Shown in pieces: positions 10,579-16,837 of a stretch of DNA of 18,219 nucleotides. The notes under the pieces were generated by a model, which saw only the letters and a program-made list of their open reading frames with translations, had not been told where the DNA came from and searched no databases. The translations under genes were made by a program, and so were the position numbers. Origin of the DNA: DATNBT01 sp964579765 (GTDB lineage: Bacteria > Acidobacteriota > Vicinamibacteria > Vicinamibacterales > CAVVIG01); NCBI GenBank assembly GCA_964579765.1, contig CAZOIK010000294.1:1-18219 (forward strand), written 5' to 3'. The first letter of the stretch is position 1; every line of letters starts with the position of its first letter.

Positions 10579-10883
10579 TCAAATAGGGTGCTTCGAGCGA
10601 CGCGTTGAATAGAGGGCTGCGTCGCGTTGCTTGGCGCGCATCAGATTGGTCGTCGCCTTGAGGGCGGAGCGGGACAGGTTCATCAGGCGGAAATACAAGG
10701 TGTCATCCAGGTAACGGCGGTCGCGGCCGTCGATCAGGTGATTCTGGGTTTCCATCAGCGACGCGCGAGCTATCTCGTAGAAGCGCGCCGAGTCGCGAGG
10801 ACGGAAACGACCGACACCTCGCACTTCAGTGCGTAGGACAACTGCCAGCACACAAGATCTCTGAAGTCGCGAACACCCAGCAC
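10579..10883 (-). pseudogene. four-helix-bundle protein remnant (23S rRNA intervening-sequence protein / Avd-like family)
   Basis: Read from GTG 10883 on the minus strand, the N-terminus VLGVRDFRDLVCWQLSYALK matches the opening helix of the family. The frame then continues nonsensically. A second frame, open to the TGA at 10579, supplies the C-terminal half (GVGRFRPRDSARFYEIARAS, then METQNHLIDGRDRRYLDDTL and ALKATTNLMRAKQ). The central segment of about 35-40 residues, normally containing a 'vPsNIAEG' type motif, is missing. A frame-changing deletion around 10820-10835 explains this. These small proteins occur in 23S rRNA intervening sequences and as Avd accessory proteins of diversity-generating retroelements; stand-alone copies have unclear function. 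The C-terminal frame alone could still make a peptide of up to 90 residues. Confidence 0.7.
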
Positions 10884-10899
10884 CCTATCCGATCGCACC
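10876..10899. repeat. right terminal inverted repeat
   Basis: Pairs with 10551-10574 at 23 of 24 positions. It contains the GTG start of the gene remnant (10881-10883, minus strand). It occupies the -35 region of the alcohol dehydrogenase promoter, whose -10 box lies nine bases further on. Confidence 0.75.
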
Positions 10900-10907
10900 C
10901 GGCACCT

Positions 10908-10913
10908 TATACT
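10908..10913 (+). promoter_or_regulatory. putative -10 box of a leaderless alcohol dehydrogenase transcript
   Basis: TATACT ends exactly six bases before the ATG at 10920. No Shine-Dalgarno is present. The position expected for a -35 element lies inside the neighbouring terminal inverted repeat. Confidence 0.5.
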
Positions 10914-10919
10914 TCGTGC

Positions 10920-11909
10920 ATGCGGGCGATGGCTTTGTGTCGAGCCGGCGCGGGCGCGCTCGAGCCGGTCGAGCGCGACGTGCCGGTCGCGCTGCCGGGC
11001 GATGTCCTCGTGCGCGTGCGCGCGTGCGGTGTCTGCCGCACCGACCTGCACATCGTGGACGGGGAGATGCCGGTGGCGGATCTGCCGCTCGTACCGGGGC
11101 ACGAGGTCGTCGGCGTCGTCGAGCACGTGGGCGACGGCGTGACGCATCTCGCGCCAGGCGATCGCGTCGGCATTCCGTGGCTCGGGTATACGTGCGGCTG
11201 GTGCGAGTACTGCCGCAACGGGCGCGAGAACCTGTGCCGCAACGCGCGCTTCACCGGATATGAGATCGACGGCGGCTACGCTGAGTACGCCGTCGCCGAT
11301 GCGCGGTATGTGTTCAAGCTGCCGGACGGCTACTCGGACGTCGAGGCGGCGCCGCTGTTGTGCGCGGGGCTCATCGGCTATCGGGCGTACCGGATGGCCG
11401 GCGACGGCACGCGGCTCGGTGTTTATGGCTTTGGCGCTGCCGCGCACATCATTGCGCAGGTGGCGGTGCACGACGGCCGGCGCGTGTATGCCTTCACGTC
11501 GCCGAACGACGCCGATGCGCAGCGGCTCGCGATGAGTCTCGGCGCGACGTGGGCCGGCGCCTCGACCGAGCCGCCGCCGGAGCCACTCGATGCGGCCATC
11601 ATCTTTGCGCCGGTCGGTGCACTCGTCCCGGAAGCGTTGTCGCGCGTCGTCGCCGGCGGCATCGTTGTGTGCGCCGGCATTCACATGTCGGACATTCCGT
11701 CGTTCCCCTACGGCTATCTCTGGGGCGAACGCGTGCTGCGGTCGGTCGCGAACCTGACGCGGCAGGACGCGATCGACTTCCTCGCGCTTGCCCCCGCCGT
11801 GCCCGTGACGACACACGTGCAGTGCTATCCGCTGGCCGAGGCGAACCGCGCGCTGGGCGAGTTGCGCGGCGGACACGTCCATGGCGCCGCCGTGCTGACG
11901 ATCCCGTGA
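10920..11909 (+). CDS. zinc-dependent alcohol dehydrogenase (MDR superfamily)
   Basis: A 329-residue medium-chain dehydrogenase of the AdhA-like bacterial subgroup. The catalytic zinc site is visible as Cys39 (CGVCRTD) and His61-Glu62 (GHE), with a third Cys in PLLCAGLIGYRAY. Structural zinc is held by Cys92, Cys95, Cys98 and Cys106 (TCGWCEYCRNGRENLC). The NAD(P)-binding Rossmann motif is LGVYGFGAAAH. It oxidises alcohols or reduces aldehydes with NAD(P); the exact substrate is unknown. ATG 10920 is supported by the -10 box six bases upstream; ATG 10929 is an alternative. Its stop shares one base with the next ATG (TGATG), so it is translationally coupled to the YbaK-type deacylase. Confidence 0.93.
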   Translation: MRAMALCRAGAGALEPVERDVPVALPGDVLVRVRACGVCRTDLHIVDGEMPVADLPLVPGHEVVGVVEHVGDGVTHLAPGDRVGIPWLGYTCGWCEYCRNGRENLCRNARFTGYEIDGGYAEYAVADARYVFKLPDGYSDVEAAPLLCAGLIGYRAYRMAGDGTRLGVYGFGAAAHIIAQVAVHDGRRVYAFTSPNDADAQRLAMSLGATWAGASTEPPPEPLDAAIIFAPVGALVPEALSRVVAGGIVVCAGIHMSDIPSFPYGYLWGERVLRSVANLTRQDAIDFLALAPAVPVTTHVQCYPLAEANRALGELRGGHVHGAAVLTIP

Positions 11910-12409
11910 TGCTCGCGCCGGAAGAGCAGCCCGTCATCGACGCCTTGTCTGCGCTCGGCATCGCCTTCGAGCGCTACGAGCATCCGCCGATCGCGTCGGC
12001 GGTCGGCGCCGAAGAGCATTGGGGCGGCATCGACGCGGTCCACTGCAAGAACCTGTTCCTGCGCAACCAGAAGGGGACGCGCCATTACCTCGTGATCCTC
12101 GAGCACCGCACGCGCGCGGATCTGCGGGCGGTGGCCACGCAGATCGGCGATGGGAAGCTGAGCTTCGGATCGGCCGAGCGCCTGATGACGCACCTCGGCG
12201 TGACGCCCGGATCCGTGTCGCCCTTCGGGTTGATTCACGACGCGGCGCATCACGTGCGGGTGTGCCTCGATCGCGATTTGAAGTCGGCGCAGCGAATCTC
12301 GTTTCATCCCAACATCAACACCGCGACGCTCGTCCTCTCGTTCGCGGACTTCGAACGGTTCCTGGCCTCACGCGGCAACCCCGTCCAGTACCTCGCCGTC
12401 ACAGGGTGA
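11909..12409 (+). CDS. YbaK/PrdX-type aminoacyl-tRNA deacylase (prolyl-tRNA editing domain protein)
   Basis: A 166-residue free-standing homologue of the ProRS editing (INS) domain. Features include LGIAFERYEHPPI at the N-terminus, GIDAVHCKNLFLRNQKG with the conserved Lys-Asn-Leu-Phe, HYLVILEH, LSFGSAERLMTHLGVTPGSVSPFGL, and FHPNINTATLVLSFADFERFL near the C-terminus. This pattern fits the ProX/PrdX group, which hydrolyses Ala-tRNA(Pro) made in error by prolyl-tRNA synthetase, in the cytoplasm. The ATG at 11909 overlaps the dehydrogenase stop (TGATG), so it is the second gene of a two-gene unit. No functional tie to the dehydrogenase is evident beyond shared expression. Confidence 0.9.
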   Translation: MLAPEEQPVIDALSALGIAFERYEHPPIASAVGAEEHWGGIDAVHCKNLFLRNQKGTRHYLVILEHRTRADLRAVATQIGDGKLSFGSAERLMTHLGVTPGSVSPFGLIHDAAHHVRVCLDRDLKSAQRISFHPNINTATLVLSFADFERFLASRGNPVQYLAVTG

Positions 12410-12455
12410 ACCCCTCGGAACCCCGTGTTTGACCTGTCCTGTCACGCCCGTCGCC

Positions 12456-12461
12456 TAGACT
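12456..12461 (+). promoter_or_regulatory. possible -10 box for the Cys-rich hypothetical gene
   Basis: TAGACT fits TANNNT. Unlike the leaderless cases it would leave a leader of about 20 bases containing a strong Shine-Dalgarno (GAGGAGG, 12481-12487). TTGACC at 12429-12434 is too far (21-bp spacer) to be a convincing -35. Confidence 0.25.
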
Positions 12462-12488
12462 CCTCGATAAAGGTCGGACCGAGGAGGC

Positions 12489-13016
12489 GTGGTGGCTGTG
12501 GTGCAGAATCAAGTCGTTGACGGTGAGTGGGTTACGTTTCCTGGTGGCGAGCTCGAAGGCAGACGCCCGAAAACGCTGTGCGGGCCGTGCCGGCTCCGTC
12601 GTGCCGCGGGCGCGCCGCCTCGCGCCATCTGCTTCGAATGCCACAGGGCGGATCGCCGGCGTGAAGCCGCGATCAAAGCCGCCGGCGAATTCGAGCCGAG
12701 CGCCGCGGCCATCGAATCGCGCGTCCAGGATGGCCTGCCGTTCGAACCGGTTCACGTCGCGCGTCTCGAACGGCTGAAGGCGGAGCGCGCCGACGCGCGC
12801 CGGCAGGCGAGCGCCGGCAACGGTCATTACGTGGACAAGCGCCGGCAGGCCCAGATTGCCGCGCGCCACGCGCTGCAGCAGATCGCGCTCGGACTCGCCG
12901 CGCGCCAGGGCGAGCCGCTCGCGCGTGGGCGCCATGGGCTCGACGAGGCGGCGGCGATTCATGCCGCCGAGCTGCAACTGCCCGAAGCCTGGCTGCCGTT
13001 CGTCGTCTCGCGCTGA
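12489..13016 (+). CDS. hypothetical protein with two CxxC zinc-finger-like pairs
   Basis: A 175-residue protein I do not recognise as a named family. Near the N-terminus it has LCGPC and ICFEC pairs separated by about 14 residues (LRRAAGAPPRA between), a likely zinc-binding site in an Arg-rich setting. A long Arg/Ala-rich helical region follows (ERLKAERADARRQAS, YVDKRRQAQIAARHALQQIA). The C-terminus AAAIHAAELQLPEAWLPFV looks conserved in character. The basic, zinc-finger-like composition would suit nucleic acid or ribosome binding (inference). Several GTGs (12489, 12492, 12498, 12501) follow the SD GAGGAGG; 12492 or 12498 have more usual spacing than 12489. It precedes rmuC by 34 bp on the same strand. 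Confidence 0.7.
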   Translation: MVAVVQNQVVDGEWVTFPGGELEGRRPKTLCGPCRLRRAAGAPPRAICFECHRADRRREAAIKAAGEFEPSAAAIESRVQDGLPFEPVHVARLERLKAERADARRQASAGNGHYVDKRRQAQIAARHALQQIALGLAARQGEPLARGRHGLDEAAAIHAAELQLPEAWLPFVVSR

Positions 13017-13050
13017 TACGGCCGCGCTGCTTGCGGCGCGTGCGATACTG

Positions 13051-14337
13051 GTGAGCATCAGCACAACTTTTCTCGTCACCACGACCATTGCGGGTACCGG
13101 TCTGCTGGTCCTTGGTGTGATCCTCGGCTGGCTCGCCTCGCGTCCGGCGCACGCGCGGCTCCAGGAGCGTCTCGCAACGTTCGCGCGCGCCGACGCCGCG
13201 CGCGACGCGATGCGCGACACCTTCCGCGCCCTCAGCAGCGAAATCCTGCAGCACAACAACGAGGCGTTTCTCGATCTGGCCGAAACGCGCCTGCGCGAGG
13301 CGCGGACGGCGGCGGCCAAAGACGTGGACGAACGCAAGGCGGCCATCGAGCACCTGCTCGCGCCGATGGCGAAGACGCTCGGCGCCGTCGATCGCGAGCT
13401 GCGCGACGCCGAGCGGCGCCGCGCCGAGTCGAGCGCGCAGCTGCTCCAGCGCATCGCCTCGCTCGACAGCGCCGGCCAGGATCTTCGCGCGCAGACGGGC
13501 AAGCTGGTCGATGCGCTCAAGCGCCCCGGCGTCCGCGGCCGGTGGGGCGAGCTGCAGCTCAAGCGCGTCGTCGAGCTGGCCGGGATGATCGAGCACTGCG
13601 ATTTCGACGAGCAGCGCACGATCACGAACGGAGACGGCGATCGGCGCATGCGTCCCGACGTCATCGTCCGGCTGCCGGGCGGCAAGCACGTCGTGATCGA
13701 CGCCAAGGCGCCGCTCGACGCCTACCTGCGCGCGCTCGACGCGCCTGACGAGGCGACGCGCCACTCGCTGCTCTGCGAGCACGCCCGGCAGGTCCGCACG
13801 CACGTGCAGCAGCTGGCGTCGAAGGGCTACGCGGCCAACGTGCAGCCGAGCCCCGACTTCGTCGTGATGTTCCTGCCGGGCGAGACGTTCTTCAGCGCCG
13901 CGCTCGAGCACGATCCGGAGTTGATCGAGTTTGGCGTCGATCAGCACGTCTTCCTCGCGAGCCCGACGACGCTGATCACGCTGCTGCGGGCGGTTGCGTA
14001 CGGCTGGCAGCAGGACGCGATGGAGGAGAACGCGCGCAAGATCAGCGACCTCGGCCGGCAGCTCTACGACGCGGTCGGCAAGCTCGGCGAGCATTTCGAG
14101 ACGCTCGGCGCGCGGCTGAAAGGCAGCCTCGAGGCGTACAACAGCGCGGTCGGGTCGCTCGAAGGCAACGTCCTCGTGAAGGCGCGCAAGTTCAAAGAGC
14201 TGCAGCCGGCGAGCACGAGCGACGACATTCCAGCGCTTGTCCCCGTTGATCGCGTGCCGCGCGTGCTGCAGGCGCGCGAGCTCACCGACGGGCTGCCGTT
14301 CCATGTCGACGAGGAGGGGGATGGCGAGCGCGTCTGA
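13051..14337 (+). CDS. rmuC: DNA recombination protein RmuC homologue
   Basis: A 428-residue RmuC-family protein. An N-terminal membrane anchor (VTTTIAGTGLLVLGVILGWL) is followed by a long coiled-coil region to about residue 150. The RmuC core then carries RGRWGELQLKRVVELAGM and a nuclease-like motif MRPDVIVRLPGGKHVVIDAKAPL, where Asp...Asp-Ala-Lys matches the PD-(D/E)xK type signature. RMGWQQ-like YGWQQDAMEENARKI follows. RmuC limits inversions at short inverted repeats in E. coli and is thought to act as a membrane-tethered nuclease. GTG 13051 is chosen as the last start before the anchor; no SD is seen. Its 3' end overlaps the next gene by 17 bases. Confidence 0.93.
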   Translation: MSISTTFLVTTTIAGTGLLVLGVILGWLASRPAHARLQERLATFARADAARDAMRDTFRALSSEILQHNNEAFLDLAETRLREARTAAAKDVDERKAAIEHLLAPMAKTLGAVDRELRDAERRRAESSAQLLQRIASLDSAGQDLRAQTGKLVDALKRPGVRGRWGELQLKRVVELAGMIEHCDFDEQRTITNGDGDRRMRPDVIVRLPGGKHVVIDAKAPLDAYLRALDAPDEATRHSLLCEHARQVRTHVQQLASKGYAANVQPSPDFVVMFLPGETFFSAALEHDPELIEFGVDQHVFLASPTTLITLLRAVAYGWQQDAMEENARKISDLGRQLYDAVGKLGEHFETLGARLKGSLEAYNSAVGSLEGNVLVKARKFKELQPASTSDDIPALVPVDRVPRVLQARELTDGLPFHVDEEGDGERV

Positions 14338-14902
14338 CGTGCAGCCCGTCCTGCCGTTCGAGGCCGACTATCCGCCGCCGGTCTTCGTGCGCCATCCGCG
14401 CGCGCGGCGCTACGTCGTGTCGGTGCGCCTCGACGGCCGCGTGCGCGTGACGCTCCCGCGCTGGGGATCGCTGCGCGAAGCGCGCGAGTTCGCCGGCCGG
14501 CTCGACGAATGGATCGCACGGCAGCGCCAGCGGCTCGAGGCCGAACGCCTGACCAGGCGCGCTGTGCCGGAAGCGGTTCGCCGCGACGGGACGGCCCGCG
14601 CGCGCCGCGAGCTTCCGCCGCGGCTGCTGGAGCTGGCGCGCCTGCACGGGCTTCACGTCTCGAAAATCAGCGTTCGCAATCAGCGCTGGCGATGGGGATC
14701 GTGTTCGCCGAGCGGGCACATCTGCCTGAACTGGCGTCTCGTGACGATGCCCGAGTGGGTGAGCGATTATGTGCTGATCCACGAATTGATGCATCTCCGG
14801 CGTCTGGATCACTCCAGGAAGTTCTGGAAGCTCGTGGCTCAGGCGTGTCCCGTATACCTGGACGCCCGCCGCTGGCTTCGCGAACACGGCCGCTCGTTGT
14901 AA
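14321..14902 (+). CDS. YgjP-like M48 metallopeptidase domain protein (DUF45)
   Basis: A 193-residue protein of the YgjP/WLM-like family. An N-terminal beta-rich part (VRHPRARRYVVSVRLDGRVRVTLPRWGSLREAREF) leads to the hallmark VRNQRWRWGSCSPSGHICLNWRLV. The zinc motif HELMHLRRLDHSRKFW follows, with His154, Glu155, His158 and His164. Family members are putative zinc peptidases; some are annotated as UTP pyrophosphatase on limited evidence. The true substrate is unknown. ATG 14321 is immediately preceded by GAGGAGGGGG within rmuC, and the 17-bp overlap with rmuC indicates coupled translation. Confidence 0.9.
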   Translation: MASASDVQPVLPFEADYPPPVFVRHPRARRYVVSVRLDGRVRVTLPRWGSLREAREFAGRLDEWIARQRQRLEAERLTRRAVPEAVRRDGTARARRELPPRLLELARLHGLHVSKISVRNQRWRWGSCSPSGHICLNWRLVTMPEWVSDYVLIHELMHLRRLDHSRKFWKLVAQACPVYLDARRWLREHGRSL

Positions 14903-14921
14903 GATTTCCGCCCACATCCGC

Positions 14922-15272
14922 ATGCGCGTCGTCAATCGCACCGCGATTAGCCTCGTCGGCGAGCAGCCGTTCATCGACTGGACGCGCGTCAACGACGCGG
15001 ACGTCAACAAGAACACGTTGACGGTCGGTCGCGTCAAGCCGTACGGCACCGTCATCCTGCTGCCGGAGTTCGAGCTCGAGGAAGACATCCTCGAGTGGGT
15101 CGAGGACAACGCGTCGTGGCTGTTCGAATTTCAGCTCGCCTCGTGGACCGACGACGAATCGACGTGGCCGCCCACGCGCGATCTGAAGACGTTCCGCGAG
15201 TGGTTCCGCGTGGACATTCACAGCATCGTCGTCGATGCCGGCGAGGATGACATCGAAGGCGAGGAACTCTGA
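14922..15272 (+). CDS. conserved hypothetical protein
   Basis: A 116-residue acidic soluble protein with no signal peptide. It opens with MRVVNRTAISLVGEQPFIDW and contains ILLPEFELEEDILEWVEDNASWLFEFQLASW, then WPPTRDLKTFREWFRVDIHSIV. This arrangement resembles small uncharacterised proteins found across Proteobacteria and Acidobacteria, which typically begin 'vNR.al.v..kqPFidW' and end 'F..WF.ve.hs.v'. No catalytic motif is visible and the function is unknown. It starts 19 bp after the YgjP-like gene and its stop shares one base with the Dabb gene start (TGATG), so it is likely part of the same transcript. Confidence 0.8.
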   Translation: MRVVNRTAISLVGEQPFIDWTRVNDADVNKNTLTVGRVKPYGTVILLPEFELEEDILEWVEDNASWLFEFQLASWTDDESTWPPTRDLKTFREWFRVDIHSIVVDAGEDDIEGEEL

Positions 15273-15559
15273 TGGTCGTGCACATCGTCAGCTTCAAGTA
15301 CAAGCCGGAGGCGAGCGCCGCCGCGCGCGCCGATCACCGGCGCCAGCTCAAGTCCATCGCCGATCTCGACGGCATCCTCGATTTCAAAGTGGGCGCGGAC
15401 ATCGTCGGCTCGCCGCGGTCGTACGACACGGGCATCGTCGTGCTGTTCCGCGACCGTGCGGCGCTCGACGCCTACGCGACCAATCCGCGTCACGTGCCCG
15501 TCGCGCAGCTCGGCCGCGAGCTGGCCGAGTCGATCGTCGCCGTCGATTTCGAAGCCTGA
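15272..15559 (+). CDS. Dabb (stress-responsive A/B barrel) domain protein
   Basis: A 95-residue protein forming a single dimeric alpha/beta-barrel domain. It has the family's HIVSFKYKPEAS opening, the central helix and strand (LDGILDFKVGADI), the FRDRAALDAYATNPRHVPVA segment and the closing VAVDFE strand. Dabb domains occur in small-molecule enzymes and stress proteins and act as homodimers; no specific ligand can be read from the sequence. The ATG overlaps the preceding stop (TGATG). It ends two bases before a 19-bp palindrome that separates it from the convergent methyltransferase gene. Confidence 0.9.
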   Translation: MVVHIVSFKYKPEASAAARADHRRQLKSIADLDGILDFKVGADIVGSPRSYDTGIVVLFRDRAALDAYATNPRHVPVAQLGRELAESIVAVDFEA

Positions 15560-15561
15560 CG

Positions 15562-15580
15562 GCGGCCCTTTCAGGGCCGC
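15562..15580 (-). terminator. REP-like palindrome, copy A, between convergent genes
   Basis: GCGGCCCTGAAAGGGCCGC on the minus strand, with 8-bp arms closing a three-base loop. It contains the TGA stop of the methyltransferase gene in its loop and lies just past the Dabb stop. It could end transcripts from both sides, though no T-run follows. It differs by one base from each of the copies near 6705 and 6742. Confidence 0.55.
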
Positions 15581-16263
15581 GTGAAGATCAGAATGTGCTG
15601 GCGCGGAAGATCTTCGTTCTTCGTCGTCAGCGTGAAGCCCTCGGCCTCGACCTCCAGCTTCGCCTCGGCCACCGACATCTTGTGCTCCGGCTTGATCGGC
15701 AGCGACGGATCTTCCTTCCGGTATTCGACCAGCACGAGACGGCCGCCCGGTTTGAGGGACGCGCGCACGTGGCGCAGCATCAGCTGCGGCTGCGAGAGCT
15801 CGTGATAGACGTCCATCATCAGCACGAGATCGAGCGACTCGAGCGGCAGGCGCGGATCGTCCTGCGTGCCGAGCACCGGGGTGACGTTGGTGAGCTTGCG
15901 CTTCGCCACGCGCCTCGCGATCAGATCGAGCATGCCCTGCTGGATGTCGTTCGCATAGACGCGGCCGGTCGGTCCGACCCTCTTCGACAGCTTCTCGGTC
16001 ATGTAGCCCGATCCGGCGCCGATGTCGGCGACGGTCATGCCTTTCTGCAGCTTCAGGACGGCGATCGCGCGATCCGGATCTTCTTCCTGGTCGCGCTCGG
16101 CGCGGTCGAGCCAGTCCGCGCCTTCGACGCCCATGGTCGCCGCGTAGCGTCGTCCGCTCAGCGGATGGACGCCGGTTTGCGCCGCCAGCGGGACGGCGAT
16201 CGTGAGCACGGCGAGCATCCAGCACGCGGCGGCGACGGCGGAGCGCATGCGGCGGTCAGGCAT
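15571..16263 (-). CDS. class I SAM-dependent methyltransferase with N-terminal signal peptide
   Basis: A 230-residue protein. The N-terminus MPDRRMRSAVAAACWMLAVLTIAVPLAAQ looks like a cleavable Sec signal peptide with an AxA-like site. The rest is a Rossmann methyltransferase: motif I VADIGAGSGYMTEKLSKRVG, motif II region VYANDIQ, motif post-III LDLVLMMDVYHEL, and LKPGGRLVLVEYR. It resembles many short 'methyltransferase domain' proteins seen in Acidobacteria and Planctomycetes. Export of a SAM-using enzyme is odd because SAM is cytoplasmic, so the hydrophobic segment may instead be a membrane anchor. ATG 16263 is chosen because TATTCT ends six bases upstream; ATG 16269 and longer forms are possible. 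The stop is embedded in a palindrome. Confidence 0.85.
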   Translation of the reverse strand: MPDRRMRSAVAAACWMLAVLTIAVPLAAQTGVHPLSGRRYAATMGVEGADWLDRAERDQEEDPDRAIAVLKLQKGMTVADIGAGSGYMTEKLSKRVGPTGRVYANDIQQGMLDLIARRVAKRKLTNVTPVLGTQDDPRLPLESLDLVLMMDVYHELSQPQLMLRHVRASLKPGGRLVLVEYRKEDPSLPIKPEHKMSVAEAKLEVEAEGFTLTTKNEDLPRQHILIFTRP

Positions 16264-16268
16264 GCGCA

Positions 16269-16275
16269 TAGAATA
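16269..16275. promoter_or_regulatory. overlapping divergent -10 boxes
   Basis: On the minus strand TATTCT (16275-16270) ends six bases before the methyltransferase ATG 16263. On the plus strand TAGAAT (16269-16274) ends eight bases before the ATG at 16283. The two hexamers overlap almost entirely, so the promoters would be mutually exclusive or share one melted region. Confidence 0.4.
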
Positions 16276-16282
16276 GCAACTC

Positions 16283-16792
16283 ATGGCAGATACCACGGTT
16301 CCGGCGCTGACGCCCGCGCGCCTCTGGAAGCGCATGACGATGCCGCACCGGCAGAAGGCGGCGCTCGCGTTCTGGCGTGCCGACGAGGCGGTTGACGATC
16401 AGGTACAGGCGGCGCTGCTCATCGCGCAGCAGAAGAAGTTCCGGCCCAAGTCGGTCCTCGCGCTCGACGACGAGCGCAAGTCGAAGCATCTGGCGTCGCT
16501 GCCGTCGCTTCCCGAGCAGGTGGCGGCGCGCGCGCTCATCGCCTACCACCTCGAGACGCAGCGGCCGATGATGGGCACGTTTCTCGACGCGCTCGGCATC
16601 GCGCACGAGAACGGCGTCATTCAGGAGGACGACGTCAAGCCGGACGGGACGAAGCTGGGGGCGGCCGTCGATGCCATCGCGCAGGCCTATCCCGCCGAAG
16701 ACGTGTCGCTCTACCTCAACGTGCTGCTCGTGCAGGATCCGGCGACGTGGGGCGGACTGCGGCCGCTCGTCGAGGCGAAGGGATGGGCGTAG
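16283..16792 (+). CDS. hypothetical soluble protein
   Basis: A 169-residue protein with no signal peptide, membrane segment or motif I can name. It looks all-helical: RLWKRMTMPHRQKAALAFW, then DDQVQAALLIAQQKKFRPKSV, LPEQVAARALIAYHLETQRP, and a C-terminal helix pair around LGAAVDAIAQAYPAEDVSLY. The sense frame is uninterrupted and has normal codon use for the window. The ATG at 16283 is the only good start and may be served by the TAGAAT hexamer eight bases upstream; no SD is visible. It is divergent from the methyltransferase gene with only 19 bp between starts. Its TAG stop lies inside the left arm of an inverted repeat whose right arm supplies the stop of the convergent kinase gene. Confidence 0.75.
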   Translation: MADTTVPALTPARLWKRMTMPHRQKAALAFWRADEAVDDQVQAALLIAQQKKFRPKSVLALDDERKSKHLASLPSLPEQVAARALIAYHLETQRPMMGTFLDALGIAHENGVIQEDDVKPDGTKLGAAVDAIAQAYPAEDVSLYLNVLLVQDPATWGGLRPLVEAKGWA

Positions 16793-16837
16793 CGTCCGGC
16801 GTCGGCCGGACGTCCGCCTGAAGGCGGACGCTACGCC
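16786..16837. terminator. 52-bp inverted repeat between convergent genes
   Basis: Perfect 13-bp outer arms (GGCGTAGCGTCCG, 16786-16798; its complement 16825-16837). An alternative nested hairpin CGTCCGCC-TGAA-GGCGGACG occupies 16811-16830. The TAG stops of both convergent genes (16790-16792 plus; 16831-16833 minus) lie at matching positions in the two arms. It is probably a bidirectional terminator or REP-like element. Confidence 0.6.

Larger units (their letters stand above)
10551..10899. mobile_element. candidate small TIR-bounded element carrying a four-helix-bundle (23S rRNA IVP-like) gene remnant
   Basis: Terminal inverted repeats at 10551-10574 and 10876-10899 match at 23 of 24 bases (GGTGCGATCGGATAGGG...). 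Between them lies a decayed gene whose GTG start falls within the right repeat. Inside the left end are further degenerate copies of an ATAGGGTGCT-like word (near 10583 and 10609), and just outside the right end is another (ATAAGGTGCC, minus strand, from 10910). There is no transposase, so movement would depend on something in trans. Target-site duplications were not identified. Confidence 0.55.

Noticed and set aside
13041..13053. GATACT before rmuC as another leaderless -10 box
   Set aside because: It ends one base before the GTG, which does not fit the six-base spacing, and no alternative start restores it.
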